The notes under the pieces are model-generated. The model was not told the DNA's origin. It ran no database searches and saw only the letters and a list, made by a program, of their open reading frames with translations. Both the position numbers and the translations under genes were made by a program. Positions 56,101-64,000 of a stretch of 64,000 bases of DNA are shown here, one piece after another; position 1 is the first letter of the stretch; every line of letters starts with the position of its first letter. This DNA comes from Neobacillus sp. CF12 (GTDB taxonomy: Bacteria > Bacillota > Bacilli > Bacillales > Cytobacillaceae), in NCBI RefSeq assembly GCF_030348765.1, contig NZ_JAUCEU010000007.1, positions 186,001 through 250,000 of the forward strand. The letters are read 5' to 3'.

Positions 56101-56340
56101 TGTTTTCCTCTGATTCTGATGTCACTAGGTTTGCGGCTGAATATTTTCGAATTAGAATTTGGGGAGTAACCTTTACATTGATGAACTATGTTATCCTCGG
56201 CTGGCTTTCATTGTTTATACGATTGGGCGATCTGGATTCCTAGTCATGTATACGCCTAGATTAAATAAAAATTATTACATGGAATGAAAGGAATATGATA
56301 ATTCTATGTGAAAAATTTGGATAAGAAAAAGACCATCTAG
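56101..56340 (+). repeat. Partial, internally deleted copy of the MATE gene 3' region
   Basis: 56101-56205 is nearly identical to 47348-47451, and 56206-56340 to about 48232-48366 with small changes. The roughly 780 bases between them in the first copy are missing; the joint is at a GGCTGGCTTT-like sequence. The copy ends in a complete terminator (56328-56354), whose right half is absent at the first copy. It is a relic of a duplication of this locus. Confidence 0.8.
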
Positions 56341-56354
56341 AAACGATGGTCTTT
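56328..56354. terminator. Terminator between the MATE relic and the NlpC/P60 gene
   Basis: AAAGACCATC (56328-56337) pairs perfectly with GATGGTCTTT (56345-56354). It overlaps the stop of the minus-strand NlpC/P60 gene and would serve both strands. Confidence 0.7.
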
Positions 56355-56805
56355 AAATGCGTTTTGTTCCAATGTATCTTGGATGCCAATATGAGTTGTT
56401 TGTGCTTGTAATCATGACTCCTTTTGATGAAGAAGCCATAATCATTTTACCATTCCCGATATACATGGCAACATGTGTTGGACTGCTTGCCTTATTTGGA
56501 GCATAAAACATTAAATCCCCTGGTTGAATGTAATTGTAGATACGGTATCCGTTACCGTAGAACATTTGAGCAGCTGTGCGATTTAGTGTTTTTCCAGCAC
56601 TTGCGTAGGAATACTTAATAAGTCCTGAACAATCAAAACCACTTGGTGACATCCCGCCCCATCGATAAGGTACTCCAATATTAGACTTTGCCACCGAAAC
56701 TGCTTTTGTATGATAATATGCTGCTTCCGCTTTATCACCCATGTTAGAAAACAAAGTACTGAAAGAAACTATAATGACAAAAGCTACGACGAATTTCTTA
56801 AGCAT
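56353..56805 (-). CDS. NlpC/P60-family cell-wall peptidase
   Basis: A 150-residue secreted peptidase. Residues 1-29 form a signal peptide. The NlpC/P60 core follows: PYRWGGMSPSGFDCSGL contains the nucleophile Cys, THVAMYIGNG the catalytic His, and a polar residue further on completes the triad. There is no LysM or SH3 cell-wall-binding domain, so it is a minimal form. AGGAGG precedes ATG 56805. It probably cuts D-gamma-glutamyl-diaminopimelate bonds in peptidoglycan. Single gene. Confidence 0.93.
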   Translation of the reverse strand: MLKKFVVAFVIIVSFSTLFSNMGDKAEAAYYHTKAVSVAKSNIGVPYRWGGMSPSGFDCSGLIKYSYASAGKTLNRTAAQMFYGNGYRIYNYIQPGDLMFYAPNKASSPTHVAMYIGNGKMIMASSSKGVMITSTNNSYWHPRYIGTKRI

Positions 56806-57177
56806 ATTTGTTACCTCCTAGTGTGATTTGGTAGTTTAAATATACTAGAAAGGTGTAACAGTGGTATCACAGCAAGATTACAATTTTATTAAAAATTATT
56901 TTGATATAATTTTATGCCTTGTTAAGAGCTAGTTTTATACCAAAACCTATCATTATAGTTTATTATCACCTCTATTAATTATGGTAAAGCAAGCATTGCA
57001 ACTGATATGAATCATTTATATAATTAGATAAATTACGTAAAAATTGAATCCCTAATTAAAGCCTTTTACTCGATTTACTAGATGAAATGAATAGGATGGA
57101 TGTGCATCGGCGAATCAGTTTAAACTCGAAAATATGAAGATGACAAATTCAAACTTAACAAAATCGGAGGAATAAAA
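56806..57177. other. 372-base intergenic region
   Basis: AT-rich sequence between two divergent genes. It must contain both promoters, but no box is strong enough to assign. Nothing else seen. Confidence 0.4.
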
Positions 57178-57447
57178 ATGGCAAAAACAAATCTGTGTCA
57201 AAGCTGTGGAATGCCCATGAAAGTTTCAAGTGACTTTGGAACTGAAAAGGATGGGTCACCTTCAGAAAAATACTGTCACTATTGTTACCAAAAAGGTGAA
57301 TGGCTACATCCGGAAGTAACATTCGATGAATTTTATGCATTCAGTTTAAAAAGGTTTCAGGAATCAGATATGAATCGGGTTGCAAAATTTTTTCTCAATA
57401 AAATGTATACAAAAAATTTCTTGAAAAAATTAGAGCGCTGGAGCTAA
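57178..57447 (+). CDS. Small zinc-ribbon protein
   Basis: An 89-residue protein opening with NLCQSCGMPM and a second pair in KYCHYCYQKGEW, the pattern of the putative zinc-ribbon family often annotated as a transcriptional-regulator-like protein. The C-terminal half is helical (FDEFYAFSLKRFQ). GGAGG lies just upstream of the ATG. Single gene with no evident operon. Function of the family is not established. Confidence 0.85.
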   Translation: MAKTNLCQSCGMPMKVSSDFGTEKDGSPSEKYCHYCYQKGEWLHPEVTFDEFYAFSLKRFQESDMNRVAKFFLNKMYTKNFLKKLERWS

Positions 57448-57590
57448 ACACAAAATTGTGCAGATGCTGAATATGAAAACGAATGCCAAAATTAGGTGGT
57501 TGGAAGCAATTTTATTACCTAAACAAATAAGGAAAGCATTCTGGTAAAACACAGAACACTTGCCTATTAGAGATTGCTTGTATTATTCAA

Positions 57591-58427
57591 TTATTTGGCT
57601 TTTGGTTTCTCTTTACCCATAGAGTCAAATAATTGTTTTGATGATAAGGCATTGAATGGTAAAGGTACATTGTGTTTTAGCCCTTCGTTGTAAGCCGCTT
57701 TTAAGTCTTTCAGTAAAACTGCCAAGGCAGTGTCTGCTGTCCATTCAGAAACATCGCTCCAATTTTTTACTACCCAGCTATCACCTGTACTAACTTTTAA
57801 TAAGTTTATTAACTCTTGTTCAGGTAAGTTATAGTGTTTACCTAATTTAAGTCCTTCAGCTAGAGCATTCATGTTAATACCTAGAATCATATTATTCACT
57901 AATTTTGCAACTTGGCTATTGCCTGGTTCCTCGCCATAGTAGAATGTATTGGAACCAATCGCATCAAAGTATGGTTGGAAAGATTTCACGATTTCTTCTG
58001 AACCTGATGTCATAATCGATAATGTTCCAGCCTGAGCACCTGAAGCACCGCCGCTTACTGCAGCGCTAATTAATCTCAAATCACTTTCTGCCTCGACTTT
58101 TTTGCCTAATTCATTCATGGTATCAGGGTCTAGTGTACTCATAACAATAATGGTTTTATTTTTTGGTTGAACAGAAAGAATCGCGTTATCCCCAAAAATA
58201 ATATCCACATTTTGGGCATAGTCACGAACCATTGAGATAATCGCTTCGTCAGCTTGTTCCGCCACTTCGTTTAACGTCTCTACCATTGTAATTCCTGCAG
58301 CTTCTGCCTCTTCATAAACACCTCTAAACGCATCATACCCAATTACTTCGAAACCAGCTTTCATTAAATTAACTGCCATTTGGAAGCCCATTGTTCCTAA
58401 TCCTACAAATCCAATTTTTTTACTCAT
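57591..58427 (-). CDS. Beta-hydroxyacid dehydrogenase (GarR/HIBADH family)
   Basis: A 278-residue NAD(P)-dependent dehydrogenase. IGFVGLGTMGFQMAVNL is the cofactor motif, SGGASGAQAGTLSIM the substrate-binding block and KLVNNM carries the catalytic lysine near residue 168. ATG 58427 follows GGAGG; an upstream TTG is not needed. It lies downstream of the decayed GntP permease on the same strand, with a divergent LysR gene beyond, an arrangement that suggests catabolism of a hydroxyacid such as tartronate semialdehyde or gluconate-derived acids. Confidence 0.9.
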   Translation of the reverse strand: MSKKIGFVGLGTMGFQMAVNLMKAGFEVIGYDAFRGVYEEAEAAGITMVETLNEVAEQADEAIISMVRDYAQNVDIIFGDNAILSVQPKNKTIIVMSTLDPDTMNELGKKVEAESDLRLISAAVSGGASGAQAGTLSIMTSGSEEIVKSFQPYFDAIGSNTFYYGEEPGNSQVAKLVNNMILGINMNALAEGLKLGKHYNLPEQELINLLKVSTGDSWVVKNWSDVSEWTADTALAVLLKDLKAAYNEGLKHNVPLPFNALSSKQLFDSMGKEKPKAK

Positions 58428-58568
58428 GTTGAATTCCTCCATTATTTTTCTATATTTTTTTCAAGTAATTAGATCTATCACATAAAAAACTTTCGAATAA
58501 AGTTCTTAATGTTTCGTCATTGTTAAATCATCAGTAAACAAGGATAATAACCTGCTACAGTTAGTTCG

Positions 58569-59882
58569 TTAAGCTAAACCTAAGAGGGCCATGACAACGA
58601 TAACGGCCATTGCGATCCAATGGGTAACACTTATACTGATAAATCCATTTTTAAAGGTGTCTTTCATCGTTAATCCCGTTAAATTGTTAAAGATAATCAA
58701 GAATCCAGAGTAAGGAACGATTGATAGAGCTCCAGATCCGATTGCGATAGCGCGGTGAACCGTTTCCGGATCTAGTCCCATTTCTAAATAGATAGGGGCA
58801 AAATTCGCAACGGAAATGCCAATTGCTCCAACAGCCGAAGCCGTAATACCGCCTATAAGACCTGTACCAATCATTAAGGAGAGTACAGGAGGTCCAGGAA
58901 TGGATTGAATCAATTGAAATACACCTTTAAAGGCCGGAACACCTGTTGCAATGCTACCAAATGCAATCGTACTACCAGTAGTTATAGTTGATGATAACGA
59001 TTCGTTAGCACCTTGATTTAATACCTCTTTTTGCTGATCAATTTGTTTACGGAATAAGAGAGCACTCATTACGATCGCAACAATCAAAGCAACAATGATA
59101 TTGTTTTTCACGGAACTGAAAAGTAGTATTATGGCCAATAAAGTAATAATGGGTAGTAAACTGATAATAAATGATGGTAGTTCTCATTCATTTGCTGCAT
59201 AACTACTTTTAACTTTTTCATCACCATGAAATGTCTCGTTCTTATGCAAGCTTTTTGACAAAGAGAATTTCATAAATACGAGTAGGAAGACAATTGCTGC
59301 GAGGGACGTTACGATTCCGATTACCGGCGCAGCAGTTAATGTGGTTCCCAAATCTGTTAATATTGTGTAAAGAAGGTGCCCCAGGTAACATCGTCATTGT
59401 GAACGTTGAAGTCCCGCCAAACACAGGAATGGTCACTAATTTCCACGATATATTAAGTTGTCTGAAGATCGGTTTCGCCATGGGAATTAATGCGAATATG
59501 ATGACGAATACATTAATACCACCGTAAGTAAGAAGAGCAGAAATAATAAATAATGCCACTAAAGCGTTGTAAGGGTTCTTGGTTCCTACCACAGACAATA
59601 CTTTATTTGCAATTGAAATCGTTGCCCCACTTTTATCCATGTATTTTGCTAATAAAGAACCTAATAAGAAAATAGCGAAATTGGATGCAATAAACCCAGC
59701 AAGTGCTGTCATGTAAGAATTTTCTTTGCCACAAATACGGTTTCTAATATCGATACATCGTTAAAAAGCAACACGACAATTGTCGCAATGGGTGCAGCAA
59801 TGATGATATTGAACTTTTTAATAATAAAGAGAATGATCGTAAGTATCCCTAACAATATTCCCAGCAAACCTAATAGATCCAT
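58569..59882 (-). pseudogene. GntP-family permease, frameshifted
   Basis: The minus strand encodes pieces of a gluconate/hydroxyacid:H+ symporter of about 440 residues with many membrane spans: MDLLGLLGILLGILTIILF after AAAGGGG, then a shift near 59715, ALAGFIASNFAIFLLGSLLA and TFTMTMLPGAPSLHNI, another shift near 59360, TGA near 59185 and the C-terminal GLIGGITASAVGAIGISVAN part. Two frameshifts and one stop make it inactive. The partner dehydrogenase and the LysR regulator are intact. Confidence 0.8.
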
Positions 59883-59915
59883 CTCTAATTTTTCCCCTTT
59901 AGTTATTTACATTTA

Positions 59916-59932
59916 ATTCAAATATCTTGAAT
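59916..59932. promoter_or_regulatory. Candidate LysR-type operator
   Basis: ATTCAA-ATATC-TTGAAT is a perfect inverted repeat of the T-N11-A kind that LysR-family regulators bind. It lies in the 252-base gap between the divergent gntP-type and lysR-type genes, close to the gntP start. Confidence 0.55.
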
Positions 59933-60134
59933 CAAGAGTAAATGAAAATAATTAGTTCATTTTCTGTCTGTTTTGTTGCTGTGTTTTCACATTGAGTTTC
60001 ATGAATTCACTCCAATAGTAAATTTTTGTTCACGAATTCGACACACTTAGTATACATCTTAAGTTTGTATGAGTAAAATGAATAATAAGAATAAACAATA
60101 TGCATAATTTTCATAGATTGGGGTTTATATATTT

Positions 60135-61022
60135 ATGGACATACGTCACCTTACTTACTTTATTGAAGTAGCCAAATACAAAAGTTTTACCGAGGCCTCT
60201 AAATCCCTCCACTTGTCACAGTCAACCTTAAGCAAAGTAGTGAAAAGTTTGGAAGAAGAATTAAATGTAGAACTGATTGACCGTTCTGCAAAGAAAATTG
60301 AATTAACGGACGCAGGTGAAATCGTTTTGGCGGAAGGGGAGATTATTATGGAATCGATCAATGATTTATCCATCCACCTCTATGATTTAATGAACTTAAA
60401 AAAAGGAAAAATAAAAATCGGCATTCCGCCAATTATTGGTTTTTTATTTTTTCCAAAAATCATTAAAGGGTTTAATAATCTATATCCCGATATAAAAATA
60501 AACATCTTTGAAGATGATTCAAATAAGGTTAAACAGGATGTCAGAGACGGAATTTTGGATTTTGGAGTGGTCATGCTGCCGGTGGATGAAAAGGAGTTTG
60601 ATGTAACTCCCTTTGTTTATGAAGAACTGTCGCTTTTCGTCCATACTACCCATCCATTTGCACAAAGGGAAAAAGTTGAATTGAATGAGTTGAAAAATGA
60701 AAACTTTATTTTATTTAACCAAGAGCTTATTTATAACCTCATTGTTCAAGAATGCCTTGGAGCTGGTTTTCGTCCGAAAATTGCCTATGAAATTTCTGAG
60801 TGGGGTTTCATTAGTGAAATGATTGGCGAAAACATAGGGATTTCGATTTGCCCCAAACCCATTGCAAAAAAAATGAATCAAGATTTAATCAAGGTGATTT
60901 CCATCGAAAATCCTACCATTCCTTGGCATTTAGGATTTATCTCAAAAAAAAGGAAACAGGCGTCGCCTGCAGTTCGTGAATTTATCCAGTATATTTCAGC
61001 GCAATTACCTATTAAATTATAG
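60135..61022 (+). CDS. LysR-family transcriptional regulator
   Basis: A 295-residue regulator. The N-terminal helix-turn-helix reads MDIRHLTYFIEVAKYKSFTE and LHLSQSTLSKVVKSLEEEL, and the periplasmic-binding-like effector domain follows from about residue 90. It is divergent from the GntP/dehydrogenase unit, the classic layout for autoregulated control of the divergent operon. GGGG near 60120 serves as a weak ribosome binding site. Intact although its presumed permease target is broken. Confidence 0.92.
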   Translation: MDIRHLTYFIEVAKYKSFTEASKSLHLSQSTLSKVVKSLEEELNVELIDRSAKKIELTDAGEIVLAEGEIIMESINDLSIHLYDLMNLKKGKIKIGIPPIIGFLFFPKIIKGFNNLYPDIKINIFEDDSNKVKQDVRDGILDFGVVMLPVDEKEFDVTPFVYEELSLFVHTTHPFAQREKVELNELKNENFILFNQELIYNLIVQECLGAGFRPKIAYEISEWGFISEMIGENIGISICPKPIAKKMNQDLIKVISIENPTIPWHLGFISKKRKQASPAVREFIQYISAQLPIKL

Positions 61023-61154
61023 AAAGTATGTATTTTGCCAGAAAAGGTTTCTTTTTGACATGCTTAAATTTATATTCGTCATAGGTCGAAAGTTTATTTA
61101 ATCACGATTTTCATGATATTCTATTGAAGTATGAAGATATCAGGAGGTAGCATA

Positions 61155-61457
61155 ATGGCGATTGTGGATATAACAATAATTCCAGTTGGGACAAGCACAC
61201 CGAGTGTCAGTGAATACGTGGCTGAGATTCAAAGAGTTCTTCAACAGTATGAAGGAAGGGTCAAGTTTCAGTTAACCCCTATGAGTACACTCATTGAAGG
61301 TGATTTAAAGCTATTGCTCGAGATCGTTCATGAACTTCATGAGGTTCCGTTTCTGAAAGGTTTGCAGAGAGTTTGTACGAATGTTCGAATTGATGATCGA
61401 CGCGACAAAGAAAATACGATGGAGCGGAAATTACAGTCGGTGCAGTCAAAATTATAG
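61155..61457 (+). CDS. UPF0045/MTH1187-type thiamine-binding protein
   Basis: A 100-residue ferredoxin-like-fold protein. MAIVDITIIPVGTSTPSVSEYV is typical of the UPF0045 family, whose members bind thiamine or related molecules. CAGGAGG at 61140-61146 selects ATG 61155 over ATG 61131. No thiamine transporter or riboswitch is adjacent. Single gene. Intact. Confidence 0.88.
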   Translation: MAIVDITIIPVGTSTPSVSEYVAEIQRVLQQYEGRVKFQLTPMSTLIEGDLKLLLEIVHELHEVPFLKGLQRVCTNVRIDDRRDKENTMERKLQSVQSKL

Positions 61458-61565
61458 TAATAATCTTAGGGTTTCATTAAATATCTTATTAGTTATATGT
61501 AATAATATTATGTAAACTGAAAAATGTACTATGAGATACAGAATAATGGGAGGGAGTGCAATACC

Positions 61566-62273
61566 ATGGATTTTGAAACGGTCATGCAGGAACTGGAAAC
61601 GCTTGGCAAAGAGCGAACGAAAAAAATTTACATAAGCAATGGTGCTCATGAGCCACTTTTTGGCGTGGCAACGGGGGCAATGAAACCACTAGCGAAAAAA
61701 ATCAAAAATAATCAGCCATTGGCTGACCAATTATATGCTACAGGGAACTACGATGCCATGTATTTTGCGGGTGTAATCGCGGATCCAAAGATCATGACAG
61801 AGGCAGATTTTGAGCATTGGATGGATGGAGCCTATTTTTATATGCTTTCCGATTATGTGGTTGCTGTCACATTGGCAGAAACCGATATAGCACAAGAAGT
61901 TGCTGATAAATGGATTGCAAGCGGTGAAGAACTGAGGATGTCGGCAGGATGGAGCTGTTATTGCTGGCTTTTAGGTAATCAACCGGATCATGAATTTAGC
62001 GCTGACAAGCTTGCTACTATGCTTGATCAGGTAGAAAATACCATTCATCAGTCACCTGAAAGAACGAAATCCGCTATGAATAATTTTATGTACACCGTCG
62101 CCATTTCCTACTTGCCGCTCCATGAAAAGGCGGTTGAAACCGCTAAGGCAGTTGGTCCAGTCGAAATGAAGCGGGGGAAGAAAAAAAGCAGTATCTTGCT
62201 AGCTTCTGAAAATATCCAAAAGGAATTAGATAGAGGGAAGCTTGGTTTTAAACGCAAATATGTAAGGTGTTAG
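61566..62273 (+). CDS. DNA alkylation repair protein, AlkD-like
   Basis: A 235-residue, mostly helical protein of the AlkD/AlkC-like HEAT-repeat family. Blocks such as LYATGNYDAMYFAGVIADP, DYVVAVTLAET and AGWSCYCWLLG match this group, in which alkylpurines are removed by surface capture of DNA. ATG 61566 follows GGAGGGAGTG. Classical AlkD Asp/Trp residues cannot be aligned with certainty, so glycosylase activity is probable rather than proven. Followed by a long terminator hairpin. Confidence 0.75.
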   Translation: MDFETVMQELETLGKERTKKIYISNGAHEPLFGVATGAMKPLAKKIKNNQPLADQLYATGNYDAMYFAGVIADPKIMTEADFEHWMDGAYFYMLSDYVVAVTLAETDIAQEVADKWIASGEELRMSAGWSCYCWLLGNQPDHEFSADKLATMLDQVENTIHQSPERTKSAMNNFMYTVAISYLPLHEKAVETAKAVGPVEMKRGKKKSSILLASENIQKELDRGKLGFKRKYVRC

Positions 62274-62332
62274 TATTGTTATAGTCGAAACACATAAATG
62301 GGAACAAGATTTTAAAACATCAAAATGATTGT

Positions 62333-62391
62333 AAAAAGAGCCATAATGAGCAAGTAGTACTAAAAACTTGCATATGTTAGGCTCTTTCCTT
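62333..62391. terminator. Long hairpin terminator between convergent genes
   Basis: AAAGAGCC (62335-62342) pairs with GGCTCTTT (62380-62387), with an inner CAAGT/ACTTG pairing. It lies between the AlkD-like gene (plus) and the Lrp gene (minus). Confidence 0.7.
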
Positions 62392-62460
62392 TGTTTAGTA
62401 TGGATTTCCATATTATTCAAAGCTCTATTTATTAATAATAATGGATAATTTGTAGTTTAC

Positions 62461-62835
62461 CTATTTGTTTAAGCCTATCAAAAATTCATCTAATACCTCA
62501 TTGGATGGAAATTTACATTCTAAGAGATAACAGCTATCGCCGCCAATTTTGTAGTTGTTAATTACGTATGGTTCTTGTGTTTTAATGAAAGATAAATAAG
62601 GATCATGGTGAGTGCTTTTGGTGTAGATGTTAATCATAGCGTGAACAACATAACCCAATTTATTTTGATTGATATTAATGGTATACCCTTCTATTATTCC
62701 GCTATCCTCTAACTTTGCCACTCTTGCTGAAGTTGCTTGACCAGTCAAATGGACTTTCTCACCTAACTCCTTCTTCGTGATACGACTATTCTTAGATAGT
62801 TCCTCCAATATACGCATATCGGTATGATCTAACAT
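62461..62835 (-). CDS. Lrp/AsnC-family transcriptional regulator
   Basis: A 124-residue regulator. The helix-turn-helix reads DMRILEELSKNSRITKKELG and VHLTGQATSARVAKLEDSGI, followed by the RAM-like sensor domain. It is shorter than typical Lrp proteins (about 145-165), ending before the last strand. AAGGAG favours ATG 62835 over ATG 62859. It is divergent from the MBL-fold gene, which it may control. Confidence 0.88.
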   Translation of the reverse strand: MLDHTDMRILEELSKNSRITKKELGEKVHLTGQATSARVAKLEDSGIIEGYTININQNKLGYVVHAMINIYTKSTHHDPYLSFIKTQEPYVINNYKIGGDSCYLLECKFPSNEVLDEFLIGLNK

Positions 62836-62951
62836 TGAATCAACTCCTTCATTAATCAAGTAAAACTGACCAAAGACTTGATTTAATCTATGTGACTGTT
62901 TATTGAGATAGTATAAACTACATCTAGATGATAGAAAAGGAATTTGAAAAC

Positions 62952-63713
62952 ATGAATATACAACTAATTCGAAATGCTACACTTGTTGTTCAATATGCAG
63001 AGAAAAAGTTCATAATAGATCCATTTTTAGCAGAGAAGGGGACGTATCCACCATTTCCAAATTCATTAAGACAAGATCAGAATAACCCTTTAGTTAGCTT
63101 ACCATCTACGATTGACAGTATTAGTAAGGATACAGATGCTGTCATTGTCACTCATCTACATTTAGACCACTGGGATGATGCTGCCAAAGATATTTTGCCA
63201 AAAGATATAAAAATGTTTGTGCAGAATGATAAGGATGCGAATGCAATTCGAAACGATGGTTTCCAAAATGTAGAGGTTTTACAAGAAGATACATTATTTG
63301 AAGATATCCAGTTGACGAAAACAAAAGGCGAGCATGGAAAAGGCGAAATGGTAAAATTTGCTGGTGATGTGTGTGGCGTTGTCCTCAAACATCCCAATGA
63401 AAAAACATTATATGTTGCTGGAGATACAGTTTGGTATGATGCGGTTCAAGAGGTGATTGAAACACACAAACCAGAAATTATTGTTGTAAATGGGGGAGAC
63501 AATCAATTCCTACAAGGCGGCTCTCTTGTGATGGGGAAAGAGGATATCTATGAAGTCTATAAGACTGCTCCTAATGCAAAAATTATATCTGTTCATATGG
63601 AAGCTGTAAATCATTGGACATTGTCAAGAGAGGAATTAAGAACCTTTAGTATAGAAAAAGGGATATCTTCGAATATTTTAGTTCCTGTTGATGGGGAATC
63701 ATACCCAATTTAA
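62952..63713 (+). CDS. MBL-fold metallo-hydrolase
   Basis: A 253-residue metallo-beta-lactamase-fold protein. THLHLDHWDD near residue 70 is the HxHxDH metal motif; GDTVWYD near 166 gives the bridging aspartate and SVHMEAVNHW near 222 the last histidine. The opening NIQLIRNATLVVQYAEKKF is like the UlaG/YtkL branch. AAAGGA lies before ATG 62952; ATG 62928 is possible. Divergent from the Lrp gene. Substrate unknown. Confidence 0.88.
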   Translation: MNIQLIRNATLVVQYAEKKFIIDPFLAEKGTYPPFPNSLRQDQNNPLVSLPSTIDSISKDTDAVIVTHLHLDHWDDAAKDILPKDIKMFVQNDKDANAIRNDGFQNVEVLQEDTLFEDIQLTKTKGEHGKGEMVKFAGDVCGVVLKHPNEKTLYVAGDTVWYDAVQEVIETHKPEIIVVNGGDNQFLQGGSLVMGKEDIYEVYKTAPNAKIISVHMEAVNHWTLSREELRTFSIEKGISSNILVPVDGESYPI

Positions 63714-63848
63714 GTTAAGTGATGGACAATTTTGCTAAACCAATACACATACTTCAAGAACACTTCCACAGCAAAGAATCAAATTGTGTGTAAAATACAC
63801 GCTAAACTCTTATACTATTATGAGAATCACAAATTGGAGGGAACAAGT

Positions 63849-64000
63849 ATGCATATTGAAATGTGGACTGATTTTGCTTGACCATTTTGCTATATTGGCA
63901 AAAGGCGTCTGGAGGACGCCATTAAACAGATTGACCATCCCATTGAAGTGACATATCGATGCTACGAATTGGATCCATCAATGGGACGTGATATTCAAGA
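63849..64000 (+). CDS. FrnE-like DsbA-family oxidoreductase with in-frame TGA at the catalytic Cys (partial)
   Basis: The frame from ATG 63849 (GGAGGG at 63836-63841) reads MHIEMWTDFA, then TGA at 63879-63881, then PFCYIGKRRLEDAIKQ and on to the window end. Relatives read SDFxCPFCYIGKRRxE, so the TGA falls exactly on the first cysteine of the CPFC active site. The rest of the frame is open and well conserved (ELDPSMGRDIQ). Either TGA encodes selenocysteine, giving a UxxC enzyme, or it is a nonsense mutation from TGC/TGT. The hairpin at 63904-63920 favours the first reading. The gene continues beyond the window. Confidence 0.7.
63879..63920 (+). promoter_or_regulatory. Candidate bacterial SECIS element
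   Basis: 28 bases after the TGA comes the loop of a perfect 6-bp stem: GGCGTC (63904-63909), loop TGGAG (63910-63914), GACGCC (63915-63920). The loop has G as its second base, as bacterial SECIS loops require. A second small hairpin, TTTTGC/GCAAAA (63885-63890 and 63898-63903), stacks directly upstream. The stem uses GC-rich codons unusual in this AT-rich sequence. Confidence 0.5.

Overview
The window looks like chromosomal DNA of a low-GC, endospore-forming Bacillaceae (Neobacillus/Bacillus-like). The reasons are AT-rich codon use, GGAGG-type ribosome binding sites, frequent TTG/GTG starts, Fur- and LexA-type boxes of the B. subtilis kind, a possible sporulation promoter, and ABC, PTS-free sugar and YolD/NlpC-P60 gene types common in that family. 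Assignment to a genus is inference. No rRNA, tRNA, CRISPR array or prophage was recognised.

Layout. (1) 1-14387: a large same-strand catabolic region. It holds two NodB-fold proteins with a lost catalytic motif, two paralogous unknown proteins, a GH4 glycosidase with the CHGS signature, an SDR, a long IlvD/Edd-type dehydratase and a GntR regulator. These are followed by a PfkB kinase, a DAO-type FAD oxidase, an EamA transporter, and an AgaS/aldolase/LacC set that would form a tagatose-type lower pathway. (2) 14388-21800: decay and mobile DNA. It holds a MATE pseudogene with three nonsense codons, an intact acetaldehyde dehydrogenase / hydroxyketoacid aldolase pair, an ADP-ribosylglycohydrolase remnant, a complete IS1182-type element with a 9-bp target duplication, and AraC, Gfo/Idh and GH43 remnants. 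(3) 21805-29534: a second sugar cluster (two MDR dehydrogenases, TIM-barrel isomerase, Gfo/Idh oxidoreductase, GH2) whose ABC importer keeps its binding protein but has a broken permease. (4) 30609-35442: an McrBC-like defence module with an extra possible reader protein and an HNH nuclease. (5) 35522-48328: ArsR/SRPBCC pair, VOC pseudogene, SOS-controlled YolD, a KAS-like enzyme with a lost histidine next to a GGDEF-EAL protein, a Fur-boxed NikABCDE-type importer and a frameshifted MATE gene. (6) 48355-56352: a mosaic of three IS110-family remnants, small orphan membrane proteins separated by a palindromic interspersed repeat, a secreted 28-residue repeat protein and a partial copy of the MATE gene. 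(7) 56353-64000: NlpC/P60, zinc ribbon, a decayed GntP permease with a hydroxyacid dehydrogenase and divergent LysR, UPF0045, AlkD-like, Lrp, an MBL-fold protein, and the start of a FrnE/DsbA-type gene.

The most striking observation is at the very end. The FrnE-like gene (63849 onward) carries an in-frame TGA exactly at the first, catalytic cysteine of its CPFC motif. A perfect 6-bp GC-rich stem with a 5-nt loop follows at a distance compatible with a bacterial SECIS element. It may be a selenoprotein; a nonsense mutation is the alternative, because nonsense and frameshift decay is common elsewhere in this window. Other points of interest are the four-gene McrBC-like module, candidate IS110 guide-RNA regions, the repeat-bounded gene cassettes, and the unusual sugar cluster with motif-less NodB proteins.
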